Origin: Lunularia cruciata
Taxonomy: Eukaryota > Streptophyta > Marchantiopsida > Lunulariales > Lunulariaceae
Assembly (NCBI GenBank): GCA_948567375.1
Contig: OX419758.1
Span: 52,405,473 to 52,469,472 of the forward strand
Direction: 5' to 3'
DNA: 64,000 nt
In this document: piece after piece, positions 46,901-55,439 of the stretch
Numbering within the stretch: position 1 is the stretch's first letter
How the letters are laid out: each line of letters starts with the position of its first letter
The notes under the pieces: model-generated
The model's database searches: none
Told to the model about the DNA's origin: nothing
The model's input: the letters and a program-made list of their open reading frames with translations, nothing else
Made by a program: the position numbers and the translations under genes

Positions 46901-48747
46901 TCTACATGAAGAAGGGTGTAGATTACATGGTGATTTTGGAAGACAAGGAGGCTCTCAAAGCTTTTGAGGAGCTCAAGCAATCCCTTGTTGTAGCTCCAAT
47001 TCTTGCTAAACCTGATTGGAGTAAGCCTTTCATCCTCTACACTGATGCTTCTAATGTAGCTATAGGATGCACTCTTAGTCAATTAGACCAAGATGGGCAT
47101 GATCATCCAATAGCTTATGCTAGTAGGCAGATGGTTTCAGCAGAGAAGAACTACTCTGTCACAGAGAGAGAAGGGTTGGCAGTGATCTTTGGTCTCAAGA
47201 AGTTTAGACACTACTTGATTGGAGGGAAGGCCACAATTGTCACGGATCACAAGGCTTTGAAGTACATCTTCAACAAGCCTAATGTTGAAGGGAGACTAGC
47301 AAGGTGGATGATTCTCTTGTCTGAGTATGACTACACAATTGAGGATAGGCCAGGAAAGAAACATGCAAATGCTGATTTGTTATCTAGAGCCTATGATCAT
47401 GATGGAGATGAGCCAGTAGATGATTCCTTCCCGGATGAGGAGCTCATGACAATCTCAGTCACTCAAGAGGTTCCAATGGAGTACAAGGAGATTGTGGATT
47501 TTGTGACAAGAGGTAACTATCCAGAAGGGATGCATGCTAGGGAGAGGAAGGCCCTTGCAGCAAGATCTAGACCTTACACAATGGTGGATGATATTCTTTT
47601 TCACCAAGGAGCAGATGGTCTACTTCGAAGAGCAGTGGGTAAGGAAGAGTCTATCCTACTCATAAAGGAGTTTCATGAAGGTTTAGTATGTGGAGGACAC
47701 TTTGCAGGAAAGGTGACTGCTTTCAAGATTCTAGATGCAGGTTACCATTGGAGAGGGATTTTCAAGGATTGTCTTGATTATTGCAAAACTTGTCATGTTT
47801 GTCAAGCTTTTGCTAGAAAGTCTACATCCACTCCACCACTTAGATCAATTCCATTGCTAGGACCCTTTGAGAAGTGGGGAATTGATTTTGTAGGACCTCT
47901 CAATAGAACCCCAAGGAACAATCGGTACATTGTGGTAGTTACTGATTACCTTACCAAGTGGGTTGAGGCTAGACCATTGAGGGACAAGAATGAAGATGAA
48001 GTGGGTAGATTTCTTTATGAACGCATTATCACTAGGTTTGGATGCCCTTTGGAGTTGGTTTCTGATAGAGGAGGAGAGTTTACAGGAAGCATTACTACAG
48101 CCATGCTACGACATTTCTCTATCACACATAGAGTAACTACATCCTATAAGCCAAATTCCAATGGCTTGGCAGAGAGAACCAATCAGACCTTGTGCATGAT
48201 GTTGGCCAAAGATGCAGAAATGGAGGGGGCTAAACATCATTGGGACAAGAGGATTCATGCAGTTTTGTGGGAGTATAGGACAACCATGAAGACTTCCACT
48301 GGATATTCTCCATTCCAATTGGTGTATGGTATTGAGTCTACCTTACCTATTCACTTTGATCTTCCTACCTTCCAAAGCATTCATAGGAGATTGAAGAAAG
48401 CACAAGGAAGTGATGCAGAGAAGTCAAGGAAGGATCAACTCATGGAGTTGGAAGAGGCAAGAGCAGTTGCTATGGTTCGAGTGGAGCAAGCCCAAAGGAA
48501 ACAAAAGGAGAGCTATGACAAGAGGCAAGGCAAGAAGAAGGTGGAGCCTTTCAAAGAAGGTGATTGGGTAATGTTGTTTGATTCCATTCGATTCAAGAGA
48601 GTACAAAAGAAGTTTTTGCCTAAGTACTTTGGACCTTTCATAGTAGAGAAGGTGTGGGGAAATTACACTTATGATCTCAAGGAGTTGGGAGGAAGACACT
48701 TTGATAGGATTAACCATGATAAGTTGAAGATGTACCATAGAAGGTAG
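43921..48747 (+). CDS. A5 Gag-Pol polyprotein, 1608 aa
   Basis: A single open frame from ATG at 43921 encodes the whole polyprotein. Gag domain: residues about 1-260. Zinc knuckle: 282-295 (CFGCGGRGHIQRNC). Retropepsin: VDGGSA at 501-506, with catalytic D502. RT: about 740-930, with MPFGLCNAPATF from 861 and the FIDD box ending at D893-D894. RNase H: about 1035-1160, with D1042. Integrase zinc finger: H1252 to C1291/C1294. Integrase core: D1322, D1382, E1418, with 35 residues between the last two. The C-terminal domain ends at 1608 with no chromodomain or PHD finger. Gag and Pol share one frame, so a protease alone must set product ratios. Ty3/gypsy, probably Tat/Athila side (inference). Looks whole. 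Confidence 0.95.
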   Translation: MGKLPVFFGKDGEDVEAFLRDFKRACIGNNERRKNEWASLLPDFFEDAALTWYESEYQKRERREGEEESWETLTSALIENFLPDESYERLMSEVTFLKQGDGEKVRVYVERVEKLESRFRIVLRKGGDDVETTMIGIGAMLTKNFVGGLRPQIRSKVRYEKPSSKVEAIKIAIRMEESLEGDESDLVVKEVVHPPQGYKYGGTSDTFVTRVAPQVVVAPILAPPPKDPLQTITEQLADLKINVVQLWEKREVDQNVGRGPRSYGNYPYRGGQPANNFNDRNCFGCGGRGHIQRNCPNSTYHGGRGYEGANRGKEGGSETQVAPNPNKGKGIASIDVVESKYEKGECSNSKGLNLELLAQEKKRARFAEDVHSSQGFTSSKDTPMSTRSTRTSTPSTTKTPRKKLGMEDFLISKQQWNYNVLEDVGSHKANITVGQLIALNPTLRKELRGGLSSTRSKKKKKAKVPISMGVVDAKPAPWEACEYASKIDVRVNGHNIKDALVDGGSAVNAMSERLMKKLGMIPSRASTFVVSMANKQQVRPVGVMDKVVVSVMGVQNLMTFQVLKDSSYDLLLGRPWLRAARTTDRWHKGYLRIGPSNHRVTVPVTNTTNTSHSDTPSSDYWESDSEGGASGVDTSMEEETSTEEDESESDSDVYPLCAMDFAPKPEVLKDPDKSPLTLEEVERRLSTLKYGPNVTKEEKVRFEEIFRKFIHVFAFSYKDLKEVTLEEHKIEVESHARPIRQKQRRISPPISLVVKEEIDKLKEAGFIFEVENSEWVSPIVIVKKKNGKLRVCVDYKKLNAVTKKDYYPLPFIDEILEEVAGHERYSFGDGYSGYNQIKIAPEHQQLTTFTTPWGTYAFKVMPFGLCNAPATFQRFMNKVFEPFIGKFVRDFIDDFCVYGSKEEHFEHLIKVLQRLDEANASLNPEKCIFGCEEGLLLGHIISKDGIAVDPEKVRKISDLPFPSSLTKLRQFLGMVGYYRRFIFSFSNKAYALTIYMKKGVDYMVILEDKEALKAFEELKQSLVVAPILAKPDWSKPFILYTDASNVAIGCTLSQLDQDGHDHPIAYASRQMVSAEKNYSVTEREGLAVIFGLKKFRHYLIGGKATIVTDHKALKYIFNKPNVEGRLARWMILLSEYDYTIEDRPGKKHANADLLSRAYDHDGDEPVDDSFPDEELMTISVTQEVPMEYKEIVDFVTRGNYPEGMHARERKALAARSRPYTMVDDILFHQGADGLLRRAVGKEESILLIKEFHEGLVCGGHFAGKVTAFKILDAGYHWRGIFKDCLDYCKTCHVCQAFARKSTSTPPLRSIPLLGPFEKWGIDFVGPLNRTPRNNRYIVVVTDYLTKWVEARPLRDKNEDEVGRFLYERIITRFGCPLELVSDRGGEFTGSITTAMLRHFSITHRVTTSYKPNSNGLAERTNQTLCMMLAKDAEMEGAKHHWDKRIHAVLWEYRTTMKTSTGYSPFQLVYGIESTLPIHFDLPTFQSIHRRLKKAQGSDAEKSRKDQLMELEEARAVAMVRVEQAQRKQKESYDKRQGKKKVEPFKEGDWVMLFDSIRFKRVQKKFLPKYFGPFIVEKVWGNYTYDLKELGGRHFDRINHDKLKMYHRR

Positions 48748-48786
48748 AGAGACCTTCACTTTGAGGACAAAGTGAAAACTTAGTCC

Positions 48787-48795
48787 GGGGGTAAA
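48787..48795 (+). other. Polypurine tract of A5
   Basis: GGGGGTAAA directly precedes the 3' LTR. It is short and holds one T. The same sequence, with small changes, precedes the 3' LTRs of A2, A3 and A4. Confidence 0.7.
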
Positions 48796-49487
48796 TGTAA
48801 CACCCATTTGTGCATGTGTGTGGTATTGTGATATTTAGCTTGGTATTACAAGTACTTAAGAGATATTATTTATATAGAGATAAAGGATGGTTCTATATTA
48901 GTCATGGTTAGCTAAAGTTAGTCATAGCTAAGATAGATGGGACCTTACTTTAGAGGAAGTAGAAAAGATGAGCACCACTATTTTGGATTTTAGTGTGTTG
49001 ACTTGGTATTATTCCTAGGTGTTTGGCTTTGGGGAAAGAGTTGAGAACTCTTGGGCCCGCAAGCCTTTTTGTTTTGGATTCTTCTTTAGTCCAAGGATAG
49101 CCCATGTGAAGGAATCCTTGCTTTAGTGGTTGGGTCAAGATAAGACCACATGCTTAGGGGAATATGCCCATGTGAATGGATATTCCTTTCTACTTTTTGA
49201 CTTTACTTGACTTTTAGTCTAGTAACTTGAGTTACTACGGTAATTAGTAACTTTGGTACGTAACTATTTCACAAGTATATAAACAAGGAGTGAGGAGGTA
49301 CTCATCATCCTTTCATTTGCAACTATCTCTCTCTCATTGAGTTCTCTAGTGAGCAATGTCTTGAGTCTTGGAGTGTTAGCCTTGGAGGAGTATGATGGAG
49401 TTGGGGTTCCTTGCCTTCTTAGTCCATGGTGCGCTACCATAATAGCCATCAGAGGTTCATCCTGAGTGAGAGACAGGTCGGCTCACA
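48796..49487 (+). repeat. 3' LTR of A5
   Basis: 692 bp and, by reading, identical to the 5' LTR at 41660-42351. It is followed by the GTCC duplication (49488-49491) and B1 methyltransferase sequence. Confidence 0.95.
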
Positions 49488-50222
49488 GTCCAGTCGCTGA
49501 ATCCCATCATAAGCACGCTGTAGAACCTCTCTGGGAAAGAGGTTTGTCCACCAAAGACAAAGATGATGAGCCCGTAATCCCACTCTGGCTGCATCTAACA
49601 ATACAGCAGGTCCTATCCAAGAATGGACCTGGTGTGTACTCGCCACCACTCTAGTGCGAGAATCACCCAACAAAGGAACGTTCTCCAAAAGGTAGGCTAG
49701 AGAAACAGACTTATGAACCTGGAGATGTCATAATATCCGTAACATCTCCCAAAACACACCAGAACAAGGATCCTGAAGACCCAAACCGTGGCCCGCACGT
49801 GTATGTCCCTGACATGGCCATCCAGAAATCACCAAGTGAATAGGCCCATGTCTCTCTAGGTCATGCGTCCCTAGTAAGGAAATGTCTCCTGGTAAGGCCT
49901 TCTGGTAACCTCTGACTGCTGACATCGGTAATAACTCCGGATATCGATAGGCCAAGTGTGCCACATGATGTAGAGAGACTCGCCTAGCAGTCTCATCTCT
50001 CTCTACATACAAGTACCTTTGTACTCGTATACCCACCTGTAACACCGCAGCTAGTCCGGTGCTGATCCCACCAAACAACTCCAATAGGCATATCCCCTCT
50101 ATTGGATACTGCCAAGCAATGAGTGTGGTATCCAGAGGTGTCAAAGCAATCGCCTCTGGAGGCTCATCATCACACTCATCCCCTGATGGTACGAAGGCTC
50201 CACTCCAAGCCTGCTGCACCAA
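49488..50222 (-). CDS. B1 cytosine-5 methyltransferase, N-terminal part (motifs I-VI)
   Basis: Minus-strand region following the protease. From an ATG at 50222, residues 46-60 (LLELFGGISTGLAAV) form motif I for S-adenosylmethionine binding. VERDE at 73-77 is motif II, and GDI at 112-114 is motif III. GWPCQGHT at 134-141 is motif IV, with C137 the expected catalytic cysteine. Further down, ENV near 49685-49677 is motif VI, followed by VLLDAARVGLRAHHL and WWTNLFP. The wording (LFGGISTGL, GIRVQRYLYVE, LDA-V-AHR-like) is closest to DNMT3. Motif order is canonical, unlike the rearranged plant DRM enzymes. It would transfer a methyl group to C5 of cytosine. A5 separates it from motifs VIII-X. Fossil. 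Confidence 0.85.
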
Positions 50223-51545
50223 CTAATCTGCATGCTGCTGCAATGCCTCCTCTGAACTCCACAATGGAACATCCAAGGTGGATGGAACAATCCCACTCGT
50301 ACTCCAAAGTCGAGTGATCTCCTCTGATACTGGAGTATCCTCTGCATGGGCGTTCCCCTCCAACAAGTCACCAGGCCACGTAACTGCACCGCTGAAAGCT
50401 AAAACTGATGCTGCCATCGTCCCGGACTGTAGTGAGCCAAGACTGCCACTACTGAAGCGTACTGGTAGGCGACATACCCATCCCTCACCAGACTGCCAAC
50501 CAGGTCTATAAGAGGTTGTCTCCTCCCAATACTCAATGCTGAAACCCATAGGATATAACACTCCTCTCCCAACTAGCACATCATATGACTCAGCTATCGT
50601 CGCAATAGCCTGAGCTCTCACCACCAAGCTATCAGTCGGATGACCAGGCTGAACCTGGACAACAAGCTCTCCATGTGTGATGTACTGTGTCAAACCACCA
50701 CCAAGAGATGTCTGGATCTGAAATGGACACCTCTCCACATCGGTCGTCCGTAACTCTAGACCGACAACTGCAGCCTTCTCCAACATAAGGGGTTGCGCAC
50801 CAGAGTCTAACAAGACTCTCTGTGGTGTATAGACCTTCCTTGAAGGTCCCACCAAACAAAAAATCCCCCTCTGGTTATCCAATAGGACAACACCAGGTGT
50901 AAACCGCGCTCTCTCAAAGGCCGGTCTAGCTGGCAACTCCTCCAATCTAGCCGCTGCTGCTTGCCATAAACCACTGGTCGCTGAACGGATCCCATGCTCC
51001 TCAACCAAGTCAGCTCCACTACCAACCACCTCTGCTCTAGTAGTAGGAACTGCACCATCCCTACTCTCACACAACGTGGCAGCCAACCGGAATACTGGGG
51101 CTGGGTCAACTCCCAATGTAAACATGTCACTGGCTGAAAACAAAGGATGCCGCATAATCAGCTGAGCCGCCCCCAACATCATGCTAGACTCAGTCTGTGT
51201 AGTAGCAGGTGGCTGACTAGTAGGTACTCCATCATGTACTCCATCACCACCTACCACACTTGCACTGGGACGTCTAGGAACCATGGATGTCGTCTGCAAT
51301 GCCTCAGATAGCGTGAAAGACTGGGGAAGTCTGACCTGTCTCCCAACCTCTCCTCTCTGTGGGTCCAACTCCATTGATGCTTCTCTAGGCTCTGGAGCAC
51401 GTACTGCACTCCTAGTCACTGCTGCAGATGCATCCACCTGTGCTGCTCCGCACATGAAGTCCAAAGCATCCTTATCACCAGCATATGAGGTGGAAGCCCC
51501 AGCACCCGAATCTGATCTCCTCTGAGCAAAAGCCATACTAGCCAA
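50223..51545 (-). CDS. B1 protease region
   Basis: A 440-codon open frame with an Ala/Ser/Gly-rich N-terminal half of no recognised fold. A retropepsin-like domain follows at residues about 235-350. RVLLDSGAQPLML (D247) is the catalytic motif at about 50807, and YDVLVGRGVLYPMGF further on fits the second conserved protease strand. It would cut the polyprotein. It directly precedes the methyltransferase region on the same strand, so both were made as parts of one precursor. Confidence 0.7.
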   Translation of the reverse strand: MASMAFAQRRSDSGAGASTSYAGDKDALDFMCGAAQVDASAAVTRSAVRAPEPREASMELDPQRGEVGRQVRLPQSFTLSEALQTTSMVPRRPSASVVGGDGVHDGVPTSQPPATTQTESSMMLGAAQLIMRHPLFSASDMFTLGVDPAPVFRLAATLCESRDGAVPTTRAEVVGSGADLVEEHGIRSATSGLWQAAAARLEELPARPAFERARFTPGVVLLDNQRGIFCLVGPSRKVYTPQRVLLDSGAQPLMLEKAAVVGLELRTTDVERCPFQIQTSLGGGLTQYITHGELVVQVQPGHPTDSLVVRAQAIATIAESYDVLVGRGVLYPMGFSIEYWEETTSYRPGWQSGEGWVCRLPVRFSSGSLGSLQSGTMAASVLAFSGAVTWPGDLLEGNAHAEDTPVSEEITRLWSTSGIVPSTLDVPLWSSEEALQQHAD

Positions 51546-51548
51546 TCT

Positions 51549-53075
51549 CTACTCCAACTGCTCAATCCGAGTAGCCATAGTTGTGTCAGAAGTAAGGGCA
51601 GGTATTGCACCCCTACTAGGTGTAGATCCTCTACCACCACCTCTACCACCTCGTCCTCCATGAACTGGAGCTCCTCTACTACCTGCCATAGCAGCCCTAT
51701 AACTCCGGGTGTAGGTCAAAACACTGATCACTAGTGTGACCAAATTTGTGGCAGTGCTCACATTGCCTCTGTGCTGGCTGTGATGCACCAGAGGTATCAG
51801 GTCCGCTGCCCTGAGTACACTCTCTCCTATGGTGAGGTCCACCACAAGTCCAACAAGCAACACCACCACTCATTGGCTGCTGCTGACCCAAAAATGAGGG
51901 TAAGGGTCTAACTCCACCAGGCCCTCCACTCGCTCCATAGGATCTGGGCTGTCCACCCTGTCCTCGAAAACCAACTGGGCGTGGTGCACTCTGCTGCACT
52001 CTAGAAGAAGTCACAACCGTGGATGAGGTCTCTCTACCAAATCCAGCTATCACTACTCTCTCCTCCACCATGTTGAGCTCAATACGCTCAGCCAAACCAA
52101 AGACTACTGCCAAAGTGGGCGAAGTAGCCTGCAACAACATAGCATCACAAACTCTACATCACAACTCCCTGTCCAGTATCCCATACCAAAATTGGACTGC
52201 CTGGGCCTCAATTACTCCCTGAATGAAACTGATCAGCCACCTCATGCAAGTATATGCCTCGCGTAGGCTCTCTCTAGCCTTCCGCTGGAACTCCTGCAAG
52301 CTCCTCAGCTTGTCAGTCCACACTCCCTGGTAGTTCTGCCTCAAACATAGGAAGAACTCAACCATGGGGTTAAACCCCGGTACCACACCACCTCCTGCAG
52401 CGGTACCTCCACTCGTAGTAGCACTATCTCCAGCTAGTGCACCTCCACTAGCTCCACCAACACAACTCGAGCTAGAACTCGTGGGTACAGCCAATCTACT
52501 CCTGGCCACCGAGCTTGAAGTAATGGAGACGTAGTGTGGAGACCAATACTGTCTCCATAACTCAATCTCCTCCAAATGAGCTCTCCTGAACTCATGGTAG
52601 TCATCCATCGGTGGACCCTCCAAGTGTTGAAACAACCCCTTCCATGCCATGAAGGGTGTGAACAAAGTCGGGTTCCTCATCTGCTGCAGATCACACCAAC
52701 TATCAAACTCTTGGATGAAGTCATCCAACTCAATGGTACCCACTGTACCAGAGTAATGCCAAGGCCTTTGGAGGCCCCATAAATCTTGTCCATGTCCCAC
52801 AACAACGGTGCGGACACACCAAGTGCACTCTCAACTGAATCAGCTCTTGTGTCGAACTCCAACTCAGAGTCGATCTCCTCCCTCACTTGGACCTGAGATA
52901 CAAACTGATACCGAGCACCACTCCGAGTAAACCCACTGCGTACTGCAGGGCTAACTCCTTTAGAATCTCCAAAGAACTCCGTCGTGACCAAGTAACTGCA
53001 ACAGCAAACTTGAACCACCAACTGCAACCGCAAGTCGCAACCGCAAGTGCCCCACCAAGTGCCAACACCAACTAA
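51549..53075 (-). CDS. B1 Gag region with two zinc knuckles
   Basis: Minus-strand Gag remnant. A capsid-like helical part lies at about 52800-52160 (YSGTVGTIELDDFIQEF, a WFGI/WYGI-type segment). A Gly/Ser/Arg/Gln-rich linker follows, then two knuckles at about 51855-51817 (CWTCGGPHHRREC) and 51762-51721 (CEHCHKFGHTSDQC). A Gly/Arg-rich segment (GGRGGRGGGRG) lies at about 51665-51630. It would package element RNA. Broken in several places. Confidence 0.7.
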
Positions 53076-53377
53076 ACACCACCCACTAATGTAACTCTAA
53101 CCGAGATAACTACACTAGGAGAAAGGCAACCCGTAACCTGCCATCATAACACGCACTCTCACGGTCTGCAGGTCATCACTTCTTGCCTCACCGGAGAGAA
53201 ACAGAGGTAGTCTGATTGGTCATCACTCCAGCCTCACCACCGAGAGCACACCAAGGCACCAACGCTCAAAAGTCAAGGCACCTCACACAAACATGGTGCA
53301 CAAACAGGAAGCAAAGAATGGAAGGGATCCAATCACAAGAAATCTAAACAAAAACCCTCCATCTCATAACACAACAC

Positions 53378-53396
53378 GGGACTGACTCTGCCACCA
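53378..53396 (-). other. Candidate primer-binding site of B1 (tRNA-iMet-like)
   Basis: On the minus strand TGGTGGCAGAGTCAGTCCC begins at 53396. It resembles the usual plant initiator-tRNA-Met site TGGTATCAGAGCCAGG, with three changes in the first 15 bases. It lies about 320 bp before Gag, but some 920 bp from the recognised LTR core. Either the true 5' LTR is longer than the core or the site is coincidental. Confidence 0.45.
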
Positions 53397-54314
53397 TTTG
53401 GCATTTGACATAAGAGTAGTTCGTATCTAAGTCCTAAGCTACCAAGATCACCAAGAATGGGATCAAACTGCCTCTCCTAGCCAAAGCTACATGTGTATAG
53501 ATAACAGTGGCACACTCATTATGACAACAAGTGAGGGTGGACCAGTTGGCTAGGGCACCAGTCTAGGAACAAGAGATCTAGGGGTCAAACCCTGTTGTGC
53601 ACAATCTAGCAAGAAAGACAGATTTTGCCAACCAATGACCAAGATCTACACTAAACTAGCTAGCCTCACGCCAGCAAGCTGGCTTGCTGGCCCTTCTAGG
53701 CCTTTGTAGCCTCTCATAGCCCACAGCCCTATGCCTCGAAGCGCCAAAATTCAGCCAAATGAGGCCTTTCTTGTTGCCACTTCGAACCTCCTCCAAAATT
53801 GGCGAAACTTCTCCAAATCTGTGAAAGTCCTCCAAACTAGCAAAACTTCTCCAAATCTGGCCAAACAGCGAAACTCCTCCAATTCTGGCCCAAAATCTAA
53901 CGTAAAATCTGACATAAACCCTAAAGATGGATGTCCGCCAAATCCCCCGCTAACTTTCCACTCGAGCCAAATTGACAAAACAGGTTTTTCCAAATCACAA
54001 TTTCATGAGAAGAGCTTCCCAACTCCACCTTCAATTTGACTTTCTGAGCCCAACTCGTAGCAAATTGGCCTTGCCTTCACCTCCTGAGCTCAAAATCACA
54101 ACACTGCTTGAAAATTGCTCCTTCTTTGCTCAAAATTTGGCCAGCGCTTCCGCACACCATCCACCTAACTGCCAAATCTGCATCAACTGAACGAGCTTCT
54201 GCACACTAGGGAAACACAGAACTTGAATCGAGCTACCACGATCCACCGAGCTTGGAGATACCACCAACACTCAACGTTCTTGCACCCGATTTCCCCCTGA
54301 CTTCACTTCTCTAA
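53397..54314 (-). other. B1 5' leader or LTR extension with tRNA-like boxes and minisatellite
   Basis: No coding region seen. It contains imperfect ~30-bp repeats at about 53795-53900 (units around CTTCTCCAAATCTG). On the plus strand it holds a tRNA-like pair: A box TGGACCAGTTGG at 53538-53549 and B box GGTCAAACCC at 53583-53592. A small hairpin with 8-bp arms lies at 53672-53693 (GCCAGCAA / TTGCTGGC). The 3' end of B1 has no counterpart of this region. Confidence 0.5.
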
Positions 54315-54765
54315 TGTAATCAGATTGCTTAACACTTTCAACTCAACTCAACTTAGATCAATACTTGATCTATCACTTTATAAATTGCCAACAATTGGGC
54401 ACTGATTACAGTCAAGCCACACCCACTCAAGCATAGAGAATCCAGGTGACGCTCGCCGGCCTCTGTCCACCATAGCCAGGAACTCGAAGGCTCAACATCA
54501 GAGAAGTGAGCTCTCTGGAGCTCACTTTGAAACTATACCCCCTGGACTTGAGCTAGCACTGGAACCCTAACGGTCCCGCTGACGGCACACTCGACGGTGC
54601 GAACGGTGCAAAGTGATGGTGGGCCCCACCATGCAGTCAGTACCCCGAACACCAAATCAGATTGTCGGAAAGTAGTCCTTGAGAAACTACTAGAATAACT
54701 CTAACTACTATCACTGGAACTCCAGTGTCTGAGCAACTAGATGCTGAACTACAAATGGCGTGACA
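54315..54765 (-). repeat. 5' LTR core of B1
   Basis: 451 bp, TGTCACGCC...CTGATTACA on the minus strand, matching about 37145-37595. Roughly 17 differences were counted by eye, nearly all C/T or G/A transitions. The outer end abuts the TAGT duplication and A4 LTR sequence. The 105-bp repeats found at the 3' end are missing here. Confidence 0.8.
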
Positions 54766-54769
54766 TAGT

Positions 54770-55410
54770 GCACCATGGACTAAGAAGACAAGGAACCCCA
54801 ACTCCATTATACTCCTCCTCCTTGGCTAACAATCCAAGACTCAAGACGTTGCTCACTAGAGAACTCAATGAGAGAGAGATAGTTGCAAATGAAAGGATGA
54901 TGAGTACCTCCTCACTCCTAGTTTATATACTTATGAAATAGTTACTCACCAAAGTTACTAATTACTAGAGTAACTCAAGTTACTAGGCTAAAATTCAAAG
55001 TAAAGTCAACAAGTATAAAGGAATATCCATCCACATGGACATATTCTACTAAGCATGTGATCTTATCTTGACCCAACCACTAAGTCAAGGATTCCTTCAC
55101 ATGTGCCATCTTTGGACTATAGAAGAATCCAAAACAAAAAGGCTTGCAGGCCCAAGAGTTCTTAACTCTTTCCTCAAAGCCAAACACCTAGGAATAATAC
55201 CAAGTCAACACACTAGAATCCAAAATAGTGGTGTTCATCTTTTCCACTTCCTCTAAAGTAAGGTCTCCTCTATCTTAGCTATGACTAACTTTAGCTAATC
55301 ATGACTAATGTAGAAACATCCTTTATCTCTATATAAATAATATCTCTCAAGGACTAGTAATACCAAACTAAATATCACAATACTACATACATGTATGAAT
55401 GGGTGCCACA
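54770..55410 (-). repeat. A4 3' LTR, larger part
   Basis: Continuation of the A4 3' LTR beyond B1. It matches family A LTR from GCACCATGGACTAAG onward and ends GTGCCACA at 55410 (TGTAACAC start in A5). The small remainder is at 36984-37038. Confidence 0.88.
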
Positions 55411-55439
55411 TTTACCCCTGGACTAAGTTTTCACTTTTT

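Larger units (their letters stand above)
41660..49487 (+). mobile_element. A5: young, whole-looking family A element inside B1
   Basis: A complete plus-strand Ty3/gypsy element of 7828 bp: 5' LTR 41660-42351, primer site 42356-42374, leader with extra ORFs, a single 1608-codon gag-pol frame 43921-48747, purine tract 48787-48795, 3' LTR 48796-49487. It is flanked by GTCC at 41656-41659 and 49488-49491. The LTRs are the same length and looked identical by eye, so insertion was recent. It looks whole. It lies in the methyltransferase region of B1, in the opposite orientation. Confidence 0.95.
37035..54769 (-). mobile_element. B1: family B element with DNA methyltransferase and PHD finger (37039-54765)
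   Basis: A minus-strand Ty3/gypsy element in the 3' LTR of A4, flanked by TAGT at 37035-37038 and 54766-54769. Without the A5 insertion it is about 9.9 kb. Order on the minus strand: 5' LTR core 54765-54315, leader, tRNA-iMet-like primer site 53396-53378, Gag, protease, cytosine-5 methyltransferase, RT, RNase H, integrase, PHD finger, 3' terminal region 37702-37039. A5 (41660-49487) sits in the methyltransferase region. LTR cores differ at about 17 of 451 sites by eye. It is a fossil with several breaks besides the insertion, yet most domains are well preserved. Confidence 0.88.

Noticed and set aside
49728-50222. A host DNA methyltransferase gene captured by chance in the window
   Set aside because: It lies on the same strand between a protease and a reverse transcriptase of one element, with no introns or host promoter, so it belongs to B1.
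53531-53603. Functional tRNA gene
   Set aside because: Boxes A and B fit, but acceptor and T arms do not pair properly, and it lies inside an element leader.
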